DNA of 64,000 nt from Elymus sibiricus (lineage: Eukaryota > Streptophyta > Magnoliopsida > Poales > Poaceae): the NCBI GenBank assembly GCA_039707655.1, contig CM077667.1, positions 156,282,642 to 156,346,641 of the forward strand, read 5' to 3'. The notes under the pieces are model-generated. The model ran no database searches, had not been told where the DNA came from, and saw nothing but the letters and a program-made list of their open reading frames with translations. The translations under genes were made by a program, and so were the position numbers. Every line of letters begins with the position of its first letter. The first letter of the stretch is position 1. Shown piece after piece: positions 42,993 through 54,122 of this stretch.

Positions 42993-45900
42993 ATGACTTC
43001 AAAGAGTTCCGAAGTTTGTAACTGGGCAAAAATCAAAGAATCCAAGCTTACCCTGGAGAACCTCGTGGATCAAGGCCTTTTGCCGGCTTGAAAAACCATA
43101 AAGTGGCGAGCTCTGGAAGAAGAGCCGGCCCCACAACCTCAACTAGGGGAAGTCGTAGTATTCAATGACCATCTGTGCAGGGGCTTCCGATCCCCCGGCT
43201 CAAAATTCTTCAGAGACCTCTTGCATTTTTTCAAACTCAGTCCTCAAGACATCAACCCAAATTCCATGCCAAATATTTGTCAATTCCGAGTATTGTGCGA
43301 GGTGTACCTTCAGGTTGAGCCATCGGTCACTTTGTTCAGAGAAATTCTTTTATCTTAACCGTCAAACAGAGACAAAGAATGGTGCTTCCTGCGAGCTTGG
43401 CGGTGTTTCCATTCAGAAGAGAAAAAACAACGGCTTCCCAGAGTCAAAGCTGGCGAGTCATCCAAAAGGATGGAACAAGACCTAGTTTTATTGCAGAGAC
43501 ACTTCACCTGAAGGGGAAAATCCCTTGCCGGGTTTCAGATTGGAGAGACTTGGTAAAATGGAGTTCCCTAGTTGGCCAACTGATGAAGAGAGAGTAGGTT
43601 TGGCACCTCTTCACGCAAAACTGAGAGCCTTGACCACTCACGGCCTGACCGAGATAGATTTGATCCGTTGCTGGTTAAAGTGGCGGATTCAACCCGTCAG
43701 CTTACTAGATGGTCTGATCTGTGATTACTCAGGTGCCTCAAACGATCCTCAACGGTTTTCTCGTGAAAGTCTCACCAATAATGCTCTCACCAAGGAAACA
43801 AAGAAATTCTTCTCTGTCTCAAAAGAGTTGTGCAGTGTCACCGGCTTGCATCCATTTTACCTTCTCAATCCACCGCCTCAGGTATTAACTATCTCCATGG
43901 TCACTTATCCATGCTTCTCTTTGACTTGCCATTTGCTCATTATATGTTCATATATTTGCAGGCGGATTCTAACTTTTGGAATTTGAAACTCGAGCCTCCC
44001 TTCCTACTATGGGAAAAAAGAATATCCTAGTCTCCGTGTCATCTTCGGAGGAGGAATCTGAGGTACAACTTGATTCTCTCGGGTGCTTGTTTAATGAACT
44101 TGCTGACGCGCCTTCTTGTCAGGACGACTCGGCATGTAGCCAAGCCGGCGAAACTGAGGTAACTCCAATTTACCTCAATCCTTCGGAAGCGCTTGCCCCT
44201 CGGAAACCAAGAGAAGCCATTCGAAAAGTTAAATTATCACACCCGGAGGCTCATATGGATCCTGTCTTTCTTTTGAAGAAAACACAATTTGACGACTCAT
44301 CGAAACACAAGACTCGGGATGATGAAGACCCTAGCTTGTCTTACGCGCTGCCGGCTCGCAAACCATGCCATGAGGTGCCCCATAGTTCAACTGATTCTTG
44401 TCCTAGGGCCGGTTTGTTTAAATGACCTCTCAGTCCTTCAGATTCCCTTTATCAGGATTCCCCTTCATCATCAGGCGACTCAAGCGCGTCACAGCTTCCC
44501 CCTTTCACTGTCAATCCTGGGTAAGTGTTTCATCTTTTACGAAGTCCATATTGTGTCTTTCATTGTCCTGATCTTGACTTGTAATAATTTTGTTGTACTA
44601 ATAATCCAGGGCCAAAGCCGTTGTGTCCAAGCAGAAAGGCGAGTCATCTTCTGGACCGGCGAGCCAAGAGGCGCCAATTCTACTAAAAATGACCCCAATG
44701 GTTGATTCTTCTGTCAAAAAAGAACTTGATGCAAGGATAGAACCGGAAACTGGTGCTAAGATGCCCGGAATAAGTGAGCCGGTTTGGATGGATGTTGCTC
44801 CTGAGATTGAGTCATCTGATCACAACACTCCAGACGTTGTGTTTGTTAAAGAAAATTTGCAAACCCCCACTGCTTCCACTGCCTTAGCTAAAATTGCGAG
44901 CAAGGATGAATCAGCAACCTTGGATAAGGGAAAACCAAAATGGAGTCCCTGGACTTATCCATACTTAGTGTTGAAGACCTGTATCAGGAGTACTTGACCC
45001 GGCTGTCTGAGAGCCGGGAAATTGAAAAGAGCATGATAAATGCTATGAAGGAAAATATGAGGTAATCTCCCCTATTCACCATTACCTTGCATACTATCAT
45101 TAGCTTCCAAAGACCAGCTTGTTATGATAAGCCGGTTTTATAGAATAACTGAACACCTGTAATATCCATGTAGCCCTCAAGGGCCGGCTCATATCCTTGA
45201 GGTGAGTCAGGTCTTGTAATAATTGAAGAACTTTCGACCTATAGCCCCCAAGGGCCAGCTCATCTCCTTGAGGGGAGTCGGGTCTTTTAAGATTAAAGAA
45301 GTTTCGACATGTAGCCCCCAAGGGCCGGCTCATCTCCTTGAGGTGAGTCGGGTCTTTTAAGATTAAAGAAGTTTCGACCTGTAGCCCCCAAGGGCCGGCT
45401 CATCTCCTTGAGGTGAGTTGGGTCTTGTAATAATTGAAGAACTTTCGACCTGTAGCCCCCAAGGGCCAGCTCATCTCCTTGAGGTGTGTCGGGTCTTTTC
45501 TCATCGTCGAGGTTAAAAAAGAGATGAGATACATTAGCCCCCAAGTGTCTAGGATATTTTCTTGCAATCTTCTTGAGACTTGTACACCAGAATTGTTGTT
45601 GTTTGTTTTTTATCCATCAGGGATATTGTAAAGATGCTGAGTCTGTTGCCGTGAGATTGCAGAAAAGGCTCAAGGAGGAGAAGAGATTGAGAACTGAAGC
45701 TGAATCCATGGCGGCTCACTATGGAAATTCTGCTCGTGAGGCCAACGAATGTCTAGAACAGGCCGTAAAAGTGTTCGAGGCGGAGAAAGCTGTCTTGACC
45801 AAACATGCAGAGAAAGCCGAGAAAAACTTGAGCCTAGTAAAAGAGAAATACGCCATCCTGGTGAAGCAAATCAATGATATGTTGATAGCAATCTTTGGTA

Positions 45901-46627
45901 CGTGTTTTGCCTTGCTTTTATCAATGTGTCGGCTTAGTAAAACCTTGCAGCAACTTATTTTGCTTTCCTTCATGAGCACCGCGAAAAAATCACAACCTTG
46001 TAGAGCTACCAATTGTGAAGTTCAAGACCATTTTCACCTATGTAGAGCAGCTATTCACAGGCTCCGTATACTCCATTATGGCTGTGAAAAACTTGAAATA
46101 TCCTCCAAGAAGTATCAAGGACATGCTAAAATAGCTCTCGATGGTGAAAAACTTGAAACAGTGGGTGACTGAAACTCGAAAATCGGCGGCTCGAATTGGA
46201 GCAAACATGGAACTTGCTCGAGCAAAGGCTTATCTGCTAGAATTAGATGTGGAGCAGCTGAAAGGCGGCTTCCTGGAATTTAAGCTGGACGGGTCAGCCT
46301 TCACTCGTGAAGATTACACCAAGTGTCTTCGGGAGACCCGGCCATTGGCGTCTTTGATAGTCGACGAGGTTGATCTGTGAAGGTATCATCCAGCCTATAA
46401 TGCTGATAATGAACGTATCAGCGCGCCCAAGGATGAGCCGTCTGACCTGGTGCCGCCTCGCCGTAAGACAACCTTTGTCCCTGATATAGACGCGTCAGCT
46501 CTTGTTGAAGGGACTGCGAATTTTGAATCTTTGCTCTCAATTTGTTGGCAACAGAAAGGCCAGCAGGTTGATGATGACGTTGAGCTAGCGGCATCAGGTT
46601 CAGAGGTGGCTGTTGATAGATCTTGAA
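42993..46627 (+). pseudogene. Antisense accessory gene of element E (Transposase_28-type plus coiled coil)
   Basis: The start at 42993 gives MTSKSSEVCNWAKIKESKLT. The Transposase_28-type core at 43150-43350 contains FNDHLCRGFRSPGSKFFRD and ICQFRVLCEVYLQVEPSV. A stop at about 43089, a frame change near 43350 and a stop at about 43484 break it. GVSIQKRKNNGFPESKL to LLNPPPQ (43400-43880) closes the domain. A probable intron (43882-43962) is followed by serine/glutamate-rich sequence (43963-45000). A further intron-like stretch carries a 70-bp minisatellite (45171-45505). Coiled-coil segments follow at 45610-45895 (LQKRLKEEKRLRTEAESMAA) and 46141-46380, and the end is at 46627. Its plan parallels the antisense genes of A and C. 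Confidence 0.7.
45171..45505. repeat. 70-bp minisatellite, five copies
   Basis: Copies start at 45171, 45242, 45312, 45382 and 45453 (period 70-71) with TAGCCCCCAAGGGCCGGCTC and continue ATCTCCTTGAGGTGAGTCGG. It lies between coding blocks of the antisense gene, probably in an intron. Confidence 0.92.
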
Positions 46628-47602
46628 GACGGCCCAGAATCTGGATGCGTCACCTCATAGGCCGAGCCCCCGGGTGCAAGACAAAAAAAATTGTGAAGGA
46701 TTATGTGGCTCCACTAAGAGCCTGTAATAGGAGTAGTATTCCTCATAACTTTTGAACTTACACTGTCGTGCCATCGTGCACGTTCCGGTGCCTTTTGCCA
46801 GCGCTAAACTTCTGATTTGGACAAGCTTCTTGTTAATATGCTCGTGGCACTGTTTACTCCCGCCCTTTCCTTGCTTAATCTCTGGCCATTTTTATCCATA
46901 GAGCAAATCTAGAGTAAGCCGGCATTTTAGCCTGCTCTTTCAGGACGCAAGTCAATTGAGTTTTTCCTTCAACAATATGGGGACAGATAAACCGGAAACT
47001 GGTCATGATATGAACGCAGTTATGTAACCCGGCCATCCAAGTATAAGCCGGTGGCAAAGACAATATTGTACCTGAAAAACATAAGTATACATACATACAT
47101 GAAGAAAAAACTGCGTTCATATCATGACCAGTTTATATAAGCCGGCTTATACTTGGAGAAAGAGAGACTGGCTATCGAGGCTCAAGTCTTTGCTTCCATG
47201 AAGTGGGCATAATAACCCATGATTTTTCCTAGATTTCTATATGCCGGCTCTCACATGACACAAGCCAATGTTTTAACCTTAAAAGTTCAGGGTCCAGAAA
47301 AGGATTAACTTTCAAGAGTACATGGGGTCATCTGATTGGATTCGCATCAAACATACAGGCAGGTTTAATCATATTTTAGTGGCGTCTTGGCCGGGTCAAA
47401 AGGGTGAGAAAGCTAAACTCGATGAGTTGGAAGCCCCCAAGTGACCTATGTTTCAAATAATAAAGACTCATGCTCAATTTATAGGTTGAAACGACAGAAG
47501 TCCCAAGTTTTAGGGATGCCGGCTTTATTATATTTGAACATAAAGAAGTATATACAGAATTATACTGGAGGGGAGAGTAACAAAAAGGTGAATCGGTGGC
47601 TC
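46628..47602. other. Spacer of element E with interleaved inverted repeats
   Basis: This lies between the converging antisense gene and integrase. It contains a perfect 26-bp inverted pair (46996-47021 and 47109-47134) and a perfect 15-bp inverted pair (47037-47051 and 47142-47156). A short (CATA)n run lies near 47088-47100. No gene is seen. Confidence 0.7.
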
Positions 47603-48738
47603 CTAAGTATAATAGGGCCGCAGGTGCGCGATATTCCAGGGCCGGGTTGTTTCCTCCTGAGAAGTGTATGAACCCTCTCGTAGGTCGACCAGGTAATACG
47701 AACCATTGTTGAGGTTTCGACTGATGACGAAAGGGCCTTCCCAGGGCAGGGAGAGCTTGTGCATCCCCGTTTGGTCTTCAATCAGACGGAGAACTAAGTC
47801 GCCCTCCTGAAAGGTACGGCTTCGGACTCTACGGCTATGGTAGCGACGTAGGTCTTGCTGATATATTGCAGATCTGGCAGCGGCTAAGTCATGTTCCTCT
47901 TCCAAGGCGTCCAGGGAGTCTTGGCGTGCTTGCTCATTATCTGCCTCAACATAAGCAGTCACCCGAGCGAGTCATGACGGATATCGCTCGGAAGAACCGC
48001 TTCAGCTCCATAAACCAAGAAGAAAGAAGTGTATCATGTGGATTTGTTGGGCGTTGTTCGAATACTCCAAAGCACCGAGGGGAGTTTTTCAACCCAACAA
48101 CCCGGCATTCACTCAAGGGGCACCATGAGACGGGGTTTGATCCCTCTCAAGATTTCTTGGTTGGCTCTTTTAGCTTGCCCATTGGACTGCGGATGTGCTA
48201 CCGCTGCTAAATCGAACCGGATATGCTCCCGCTGGCAAAATTGCTCCATGGCTCCCTTGGATAGATTTGTACCATTGTCAGTAATGATGCTATGAGGGTA
48301 ACCGAAGCGGAAAATCAGCTTTTTTAGAAATTTGACCGCGGTCTCTGCGTCGCAATTGCTGACCGGCTCTGCTTCAACCCATTTGGTGAACTTATCAACC
48401 GCCACCAATAAGTGGGTCTTTTTATCAGAGGGGGGCTTGAATGGACCAACCATATCCAGCCCCCAGACTGTGAACGGCCAAGTAATTGGTATCATGCACA
48501 ATTCTTGAGCCGGCACATGATCCTGTCGACCAAACTTTTGGCACCCATGACACTTGCGCACAATTTCCTCAGCATCAGCATGAGCCGTCAGCCAATAAAA
48601 TCCATGTCGAAAAGCCTTGCTGACCAACAATCGTGAGCCAGTGTGGTGCCCGCAATCACCAGAATGGATTTCATTAAGTATTTCCTGACCCTCCTCAGGC
48701 GAAACACACCGTCGGAACACGCCAGTGATCATAGTCAT
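47603..48738 (-). pseudogene. Integrase of element E, broken
   Basis: Two open stretches in different frames make up the domain. The stretch 48738-48109 has the zinc finger (SGDCGHHTGSRLLVSKAF, KCHGCQ) and core motifs GLDMVGPFK, SIITDNGTN and SNGQAKRANQ. The stretch 47962-47603 has the C-terminal module (LSLPWEGPFVISRN) and a natural end, HLRPYYT. A frame change lies near 48000-48100. The third catalytic residue is Lys where Glu is expected, so strand transfer would be lost. Confidence 0.85.
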
Positions 48739-48959
48739 GGATTTCGATCGCCGGATGATTTGACGGGCGTCGACTTCGTCTTCTGGGGGTTCTCCTCAGG
48801 TTAAATAAGCCAAATATGGCACAGTCCAATCAGGGGTGACACGAAGAGCCGCCACCAGCTGTGCCTCCGGGTCAGGGATAGCTATGTCCTCCTCCGATGG
48901 TAACCTGACACATGGATTGTGGAGGACATCTAAAAAGACATTAGGTGCCACTGGTTTCT
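48739..48959 (-). pseudogene. RNase H to integrase linker of element E
   Basis: A decayed stretch lies between the RNase H and integrase frames. Only fragments of a pol linker can be read. Confidence 0.4.
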
Positions 48960-49442
48960 CTAGGAACCAAGTCTAGACAAAGCATCAGCCGCCTCATTGA
49001 GTCGGCGATCTACATGGTCGACCTGATAACCCTGGAAATGACCCACCACATCGGAGACCTCTCGTCGGTAAGCCGCCATAAGGGGATCCTTAGAATCCCA
49101 AGTCCCTGAAACTTGTTGTGCCACAGGATCTGAATCGCCCAGACACCTGACCCGGCTAAGATTCATCTCTTTGGCTATCCGGAGCCCATGTAAGAGTGCT
49201 TCATACTCAGCTGCATTGTCAGTACACGGGAACATGAGCCAAAAGACATAACAAAAATTGTCACCTTTTGGAAAGGATATCACAACTCCAGCCCCCGAGC
49301 CTTCCAGCTGTCTAGACCTGTCAAAGTGTATATTCCAATACGTGGTATCTGGCCTATCCTCTGAGACTTGTATCTCTGTCCAGTCGTTGATGAAATCCAC
49401 CAAAGCTTGAGACTTGATGGCGGTTCGGGGCATGTACTTCAA
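48960..49442 (-). pseudogene. RNase H domain of element E
   Basis: The archaeal-type RNase H found in plant Gypsy elements is readable: WNIHFDRSRQLEGSGAGVVI, DNAAEYEALLHGLRIAKEMN, LGDSDPVAQQ and a final VDRRLNEAADALSRLG. The first Asp and the Glu are retained. The Gly that normally follows the first Asp in this family reads Arg. Its frame differs from those of the flanking reverse transcriptase and integrase pieces, so the polyprotein is broken on both sides. Confidence 0.82.
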
Positions 49443-49492
49443 GTGGTGCTTTCCGAGCTCAATGGCCCACTTGGCTATTCTGCCTGTGCCTC

Positions 49493-50700
49493 TCAGTTTT
49501 GTATGATATCGCCAAGAGGTGCCGAACTAACCACAGTTATTGGATGTTCCTGGAAATAATACTTCAACTTCCGTCTCGCCATGAAGATCCCGAAAACCAG
49601 CTTCTGCCAATGTGGGTATCGCTGTTTAGATAGGGTTAGGACTTCGCTGACGAAATAAACCGGATGCTGAACCGGATATTCATTTCCCTCTTCCTTCCAC
49701 TCGACCACAACTGCGAGACTTACCACCTTGGAGTTAGCGGCAATGTACAAGAGCATAGGCTCTTTTTCCATGGGAGCAGCCAGGACGGGCAGGTTAACAA
49801 GTTGTTGCTTGAGTGCTTCAAATGCTCTGTCGGCTTCGTCCGTCCACTTGAAGTCGCCTGATTTTTTCAATAACTGGTAAAAAGGGGTCTTCTTCTCCCC
49901 CAGGCGGCTTATGAACCGGCTCAAAGCTGCGATGCATCCTGTGAGACGTTGAACTTGATTCGCGTTTGTCGGCTCAGACAATGACGTCACGGCCTTGATC
50001 TTGTCCGGGTTGGACTCGATGCCTCGCTCAGAGACCAGAAACCCTAACAACTTGCCCGCAGGAACACCAAAAACACACTTCGCCAGGTTAAGCTTCATAT
50101 TGTATACCCGAAGATTATCGAAGGTTTCCTTGATGTCATCCAGTAGTGTTTCCTTCTTCTGAGATTTCACCACGATATCATCAACATAAGCATGAACATT
50201 ACGTCTGATCTGTGTTTTGAGGCAACTCTGGACACAGCGCTAGTAAGTCGCCCCAGCACTCTTGAGCCCAAAAGGCATGGAGACATAGCAAAAAGCCCCA
50301 AAGGGAGTGATAAAGGCCGTCTTCTCTTGGTCCTCAATAGCCATCTTGATCTAATGATAGCCAGAGTATGCATCCAAAAAGCATAACCGCTCACAACCCG
50401 TCGTAGAATCAATGATTTGATCAATACGCGGAAGGGCAAAAGGATCCTTGGGACGGGCTTTGTTGAGATCGGTGTAGTCGACGCACATGCGCCAAGTGTT
50501 GTTCTTCTTCAAAACCAGCACCGGGTTAGCCAACCACTCAGGGTGAAAAACTTCCACGATGAACCCGGTAGCTAGGAGCCGGGCCACCTCTTCTCCAATG
50601 GCCTTGTGTCTCTCCTCATTAAAATGACAAAGGTACTGGCGCACTGGTTTCATCTTAGGATCTACATTAAGGTGGTGCTCAGCAAGTTCTCTCGGGACTC
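49493..50700 (-). pseudogene. Reverse transcriptase of element E, broken
   Basis: Motifs read from 50700 leftward are: HPEWLANPVLVLKKN, WRMCVDYTDLNKARPKDP, CFLDAYSGYH, MPFGLKSAGATY, YVDDIVV, KCVFGVPAGKLLGFLVSERG and YFVSEVL. Two in-frame stops, after AYSGYH and after SAGATY, sit where Gln is usual (both TAG). A frame change occurs before 49493. The N-terminal side is cut at 50700 by element F and resumes at 63210, with codons matching on both sides of the insertion. Confidence 0.88.
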
Positions 50701-53700
50701 TGTGGCACCCCGGCTCAGAGAACCGGATTACCAGTGTTTCCAGCCCAGGGATCATGTCCTCTGGAAACACACAACAACTTGGAACAGAACTGAACTGACT
50801 TTATTGATAGATATCGAGTACAAGATCATATTTTTACAATACTAGCAAGTCCAAGGGCACGCTCGGTGCTATGACAGTATCTACATTATTTATCCAACAT
50901 AGCGGGGCCTCGGAAACTACTAAGTACTTCTACGGCGTAGCGGAACATAGCGGCAACTCCATCCACAGGGACACTGTTGTGGACACATCCTAGTTAGCGT
51001 AGCATGAACCATCAGGACCTCCGTCCTCGGCTTCTCCTGCATCTGGCATGATATGCCAGGTGAGTACTTTGAATGTACTCGCAAGCACACGTAAACCAAG
51101 TAATGCAGCAAACAATAGCATGGCAATCAAGGTATTAAAATACTTAAGCAATTCACTTACGGTAACGGTTATCAACTTACTCTCATCCGGGTCATCCCAC
51201 GACCCTCGGATTACTCATCGAGTACTTCCGATCATACGAAGAGTTCTTCCATCATTACTAACATTGTTACGGTTGACCACCTACTGAGGTCTGGACGGGC
51301 TGTCCAATACCGTGGACGCGGCTATTCGAATAGTTTTGACACTCTGCAGAGGTTGCGCACTTTACCCACACCATGGAGCACCTAGCCTCGTGATCCCATT
51401 CGGGTGGACCAGCATTGCTCCAACGAAACCTGTCTGACCCGTGACTCTTCCATCGTACCACCGACATTCATCCTCCCCCGGAGTCCTGCCTTGGGTGGCC
51501 CCTGTGTCCTCATGACACCTGCCACCGTCATGGCCAAACTAAACTGTCCCAAACGGGGACGCCAGCACAATACTCAACTGGCTCACAGGGTTATCACCAC
51601 CAACCTGATCAGGGTAGCACGCGTGCATAACCCTCCCTCTTTGCAGGTACCGGTGAAAGAGCACGCAATCAGACCAAGTCAAGGCCGTCCCATACCGGCA
51701 AATGTGGTTACACGGTTAAGCCCGGACAGGTGACTAGAGATCAACCACTAAGTTCATTTCAAATATAGTGGTTCATCACAATAAGCCTCCAAGTATTTAA
51801 ATAATTTACTATGAATTAACCTATAGCAAATAAATAGGCATAATGTATGAAAGTATGCAATGCTATGGAAATGCTACATAAAATGGGTATCATGGCTTGC
51901 CTTTCTCTGTTGGGTGGTTCAAACACTCCTGGTCTTCAAAATCACCAAAGTTTCCTTCTGAAATTGTTTTCAAAATGCAATTGAAAGTGTCACATAATGC
52001 ATCTTTGTTAGCCAAATATTCTGTGGATATGATAAAAACACCAAATTTGGTCAGAAATTAAAGGGATTCAATACCAAAATAATGCAAAAAGAATTAACTG
52101 AATCGGAGTTATAAATAAGAAGTTATTCAAGGTCAAAGTCTGGTCAAAATTCTGAATAAAAATGAATTTAAACAGAATATCAGAAAATCTCCAGCGGGCC
52201 ACGTCGATGGCGTATTTTCAGAATACGCCTCCACTTACCCCTTCGCGCGCGCCGGGCTGAGCCGCTGATGGGTGGGGTCGGCCCTTTTAAAACAGAGAGA
52301 GAGCAGGGAACAGAGGAGGGGCGGGGCTCCGGCGACGGTCGCCGGCGACAGAGACGGCGATGGCGCTCGGAGCTGAGGGGAATGGATGAGGCGCTCGAAG
52401 ACGAACACGCACGTACCCGCAGCGTGGCTAGAGATGGCCGGACGGCGTCGTCCCCTTCCTCTCCGGCGGCGGCGGCGTTCGGGTGGTCGTCGGAGAAGGC
52501 GAATCCGGCGATGACTGGCTTGGGCAAGAGGTTAAGGAGCACCAGGGGAGTGCCCTGAGCTCGAGGGTGAGGTCGATTGGGTCGGAGGTGGAGCGGAGGA
52601 TGCTGGAGCCGAGGTGGCTATAGACGGCGGAGCTCCGGTGAGATTTCGAGGCCAGAGGGCCTCTCGGCCGTGGCTCACTCCTCAGGAGGCCAATTGAAGG
52701 TGGAGGGGGAGAGGTGAGGAGCTCGGAGAGGCTGGACGCGGCATTAAATAGGCGGGAGGCGAAGGCGTCCGAGCTCTCTAGAGCGGCCGGAGCTGCGGCC
52801 ACGTCGCCGAGGCAAGGACGGCCAGCTGGCTGTCCAGGAGCGGCGACGCGATGGAAGAAGGCAGACGCATTGAGTGGCCAAGCGACGGTTCGCGAGGAAG
52901 ACGACGGCCCGCTTGCTCATTGTGGCCGCACGGGCATCACAGTGCCCTAGCGCCGTGGTGGCCGCTGAGGGCGATTCCGGCGAGGGGGCAGGGTCTGGAG
53001 GGTCCAGGTGGAGGGCAACGACGATGTCGGCACGCTAGGACAACGTACGGCGACGCGGTTGTCTACCTTCGACGAGACCCGAGCCTGCCGGCGCCCAGAG
53101 CACAGTTTTGGCAGGCTGGCTACACGGTCACCATGTGCACGGGCACACGCGGCACGAGCTGGCCTGTCGGGCCGTGTCTGGAGTGCTGTCCTTGCACTCT
53201 GGAACCTCCTCGTGGCATTGGCTTGCCCAGTAAGCCACTGAGATGAGAGGTAGCTTCACCAACAGTTTCTGTCTGCCAACTTGGGGAGGTTCTGGAGAAG
53301 AAATGGGATAGAGATGGGGCCAATGGAGATGTCTAGGGTTATCTAGGTTGGAAGGACTACAGACTGGCAAAATTTGAGAAAGTTTGAAGAAGAAATGAAC
53401 ATGGTTCCTTTGAAATCCACCATTCTGGTCCAGAATCAAAATGAGCTTGTGGCACTCTCATAGTTGCTCTGCTAATGATGAAACTTGGTGTAGAGGAGTT
53501 ACTTGGTAGTGCACACATGTCATAAAAATTGTAGATCAATTGTGCACCCCTAGCTTGTACTTCCTTCACAAAGGTTCAAAATAAGCAGAAACTTGGCAGA
53601 GTCCTGCTGCTCAAAATTTGTACTGGACCACATGATGTTTCTGGATATTGGGGCTAGATAGGATCCCTAGGAGTTTGGGGAATTAAATGAGAATTTTCTG

Positions 53701-54122
53701 AGCTAGGAAAAATGGGGTTGCTTCACAATGCACAAATTCTGGTCAGAAAAGAAATAATATTTCTGGCCAAAATTTTGCATTGCTCAAGGGAATATTTTTG
53801 GATATTATGGAATCATATGATGATGAGAAGATGTGGGAAAATTTTGGGAATTTATTGATCATCCAAACTATAGGTTGCTTCACAACCCATAGTGATGACC
53901 TAATTTCCCAAATAGAGAAAAGGATTATTGGAAAAGATTGAATATTGGGAAATTGATCCAAGAGAGGTTTGGAAAGGTTTTGGCAAGGGAATGAGGGTTT
54001 TGGGTTGCTTGGGAAAAGATTCAAAGATCCAAATCAATTGAAAAGCTTAAAAATCAACCAAGTTTGCAGATAAACCCAAAAGATTTTGAAAATAAAAAGT
54101 TGCCAAAAATCAGGGTGTCACA
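50701..54122 (-). repeat. 3' LTR of element F (3,422 bp)
   Basis: It runs from TGTGGCACCCCGG to GGGTGTCACA on the plus strand. It contains the conserved module at 51287-51740 that is shared with solo LTR G, and a GC-rich block at about 52200-53240 with several fortuitous open frames. A TATA-like CCTATTTAA lies on the minus strand near 52750. Confidence 0.95.

Noticed and set aside
52180..53323. Long frames in the GC-rich part of the F LTR, repeated at 61313-62412
   Set aside because: The repetition is only because both LTRs contain the block. The frames differ between the two copies at indels and carry no known domain.
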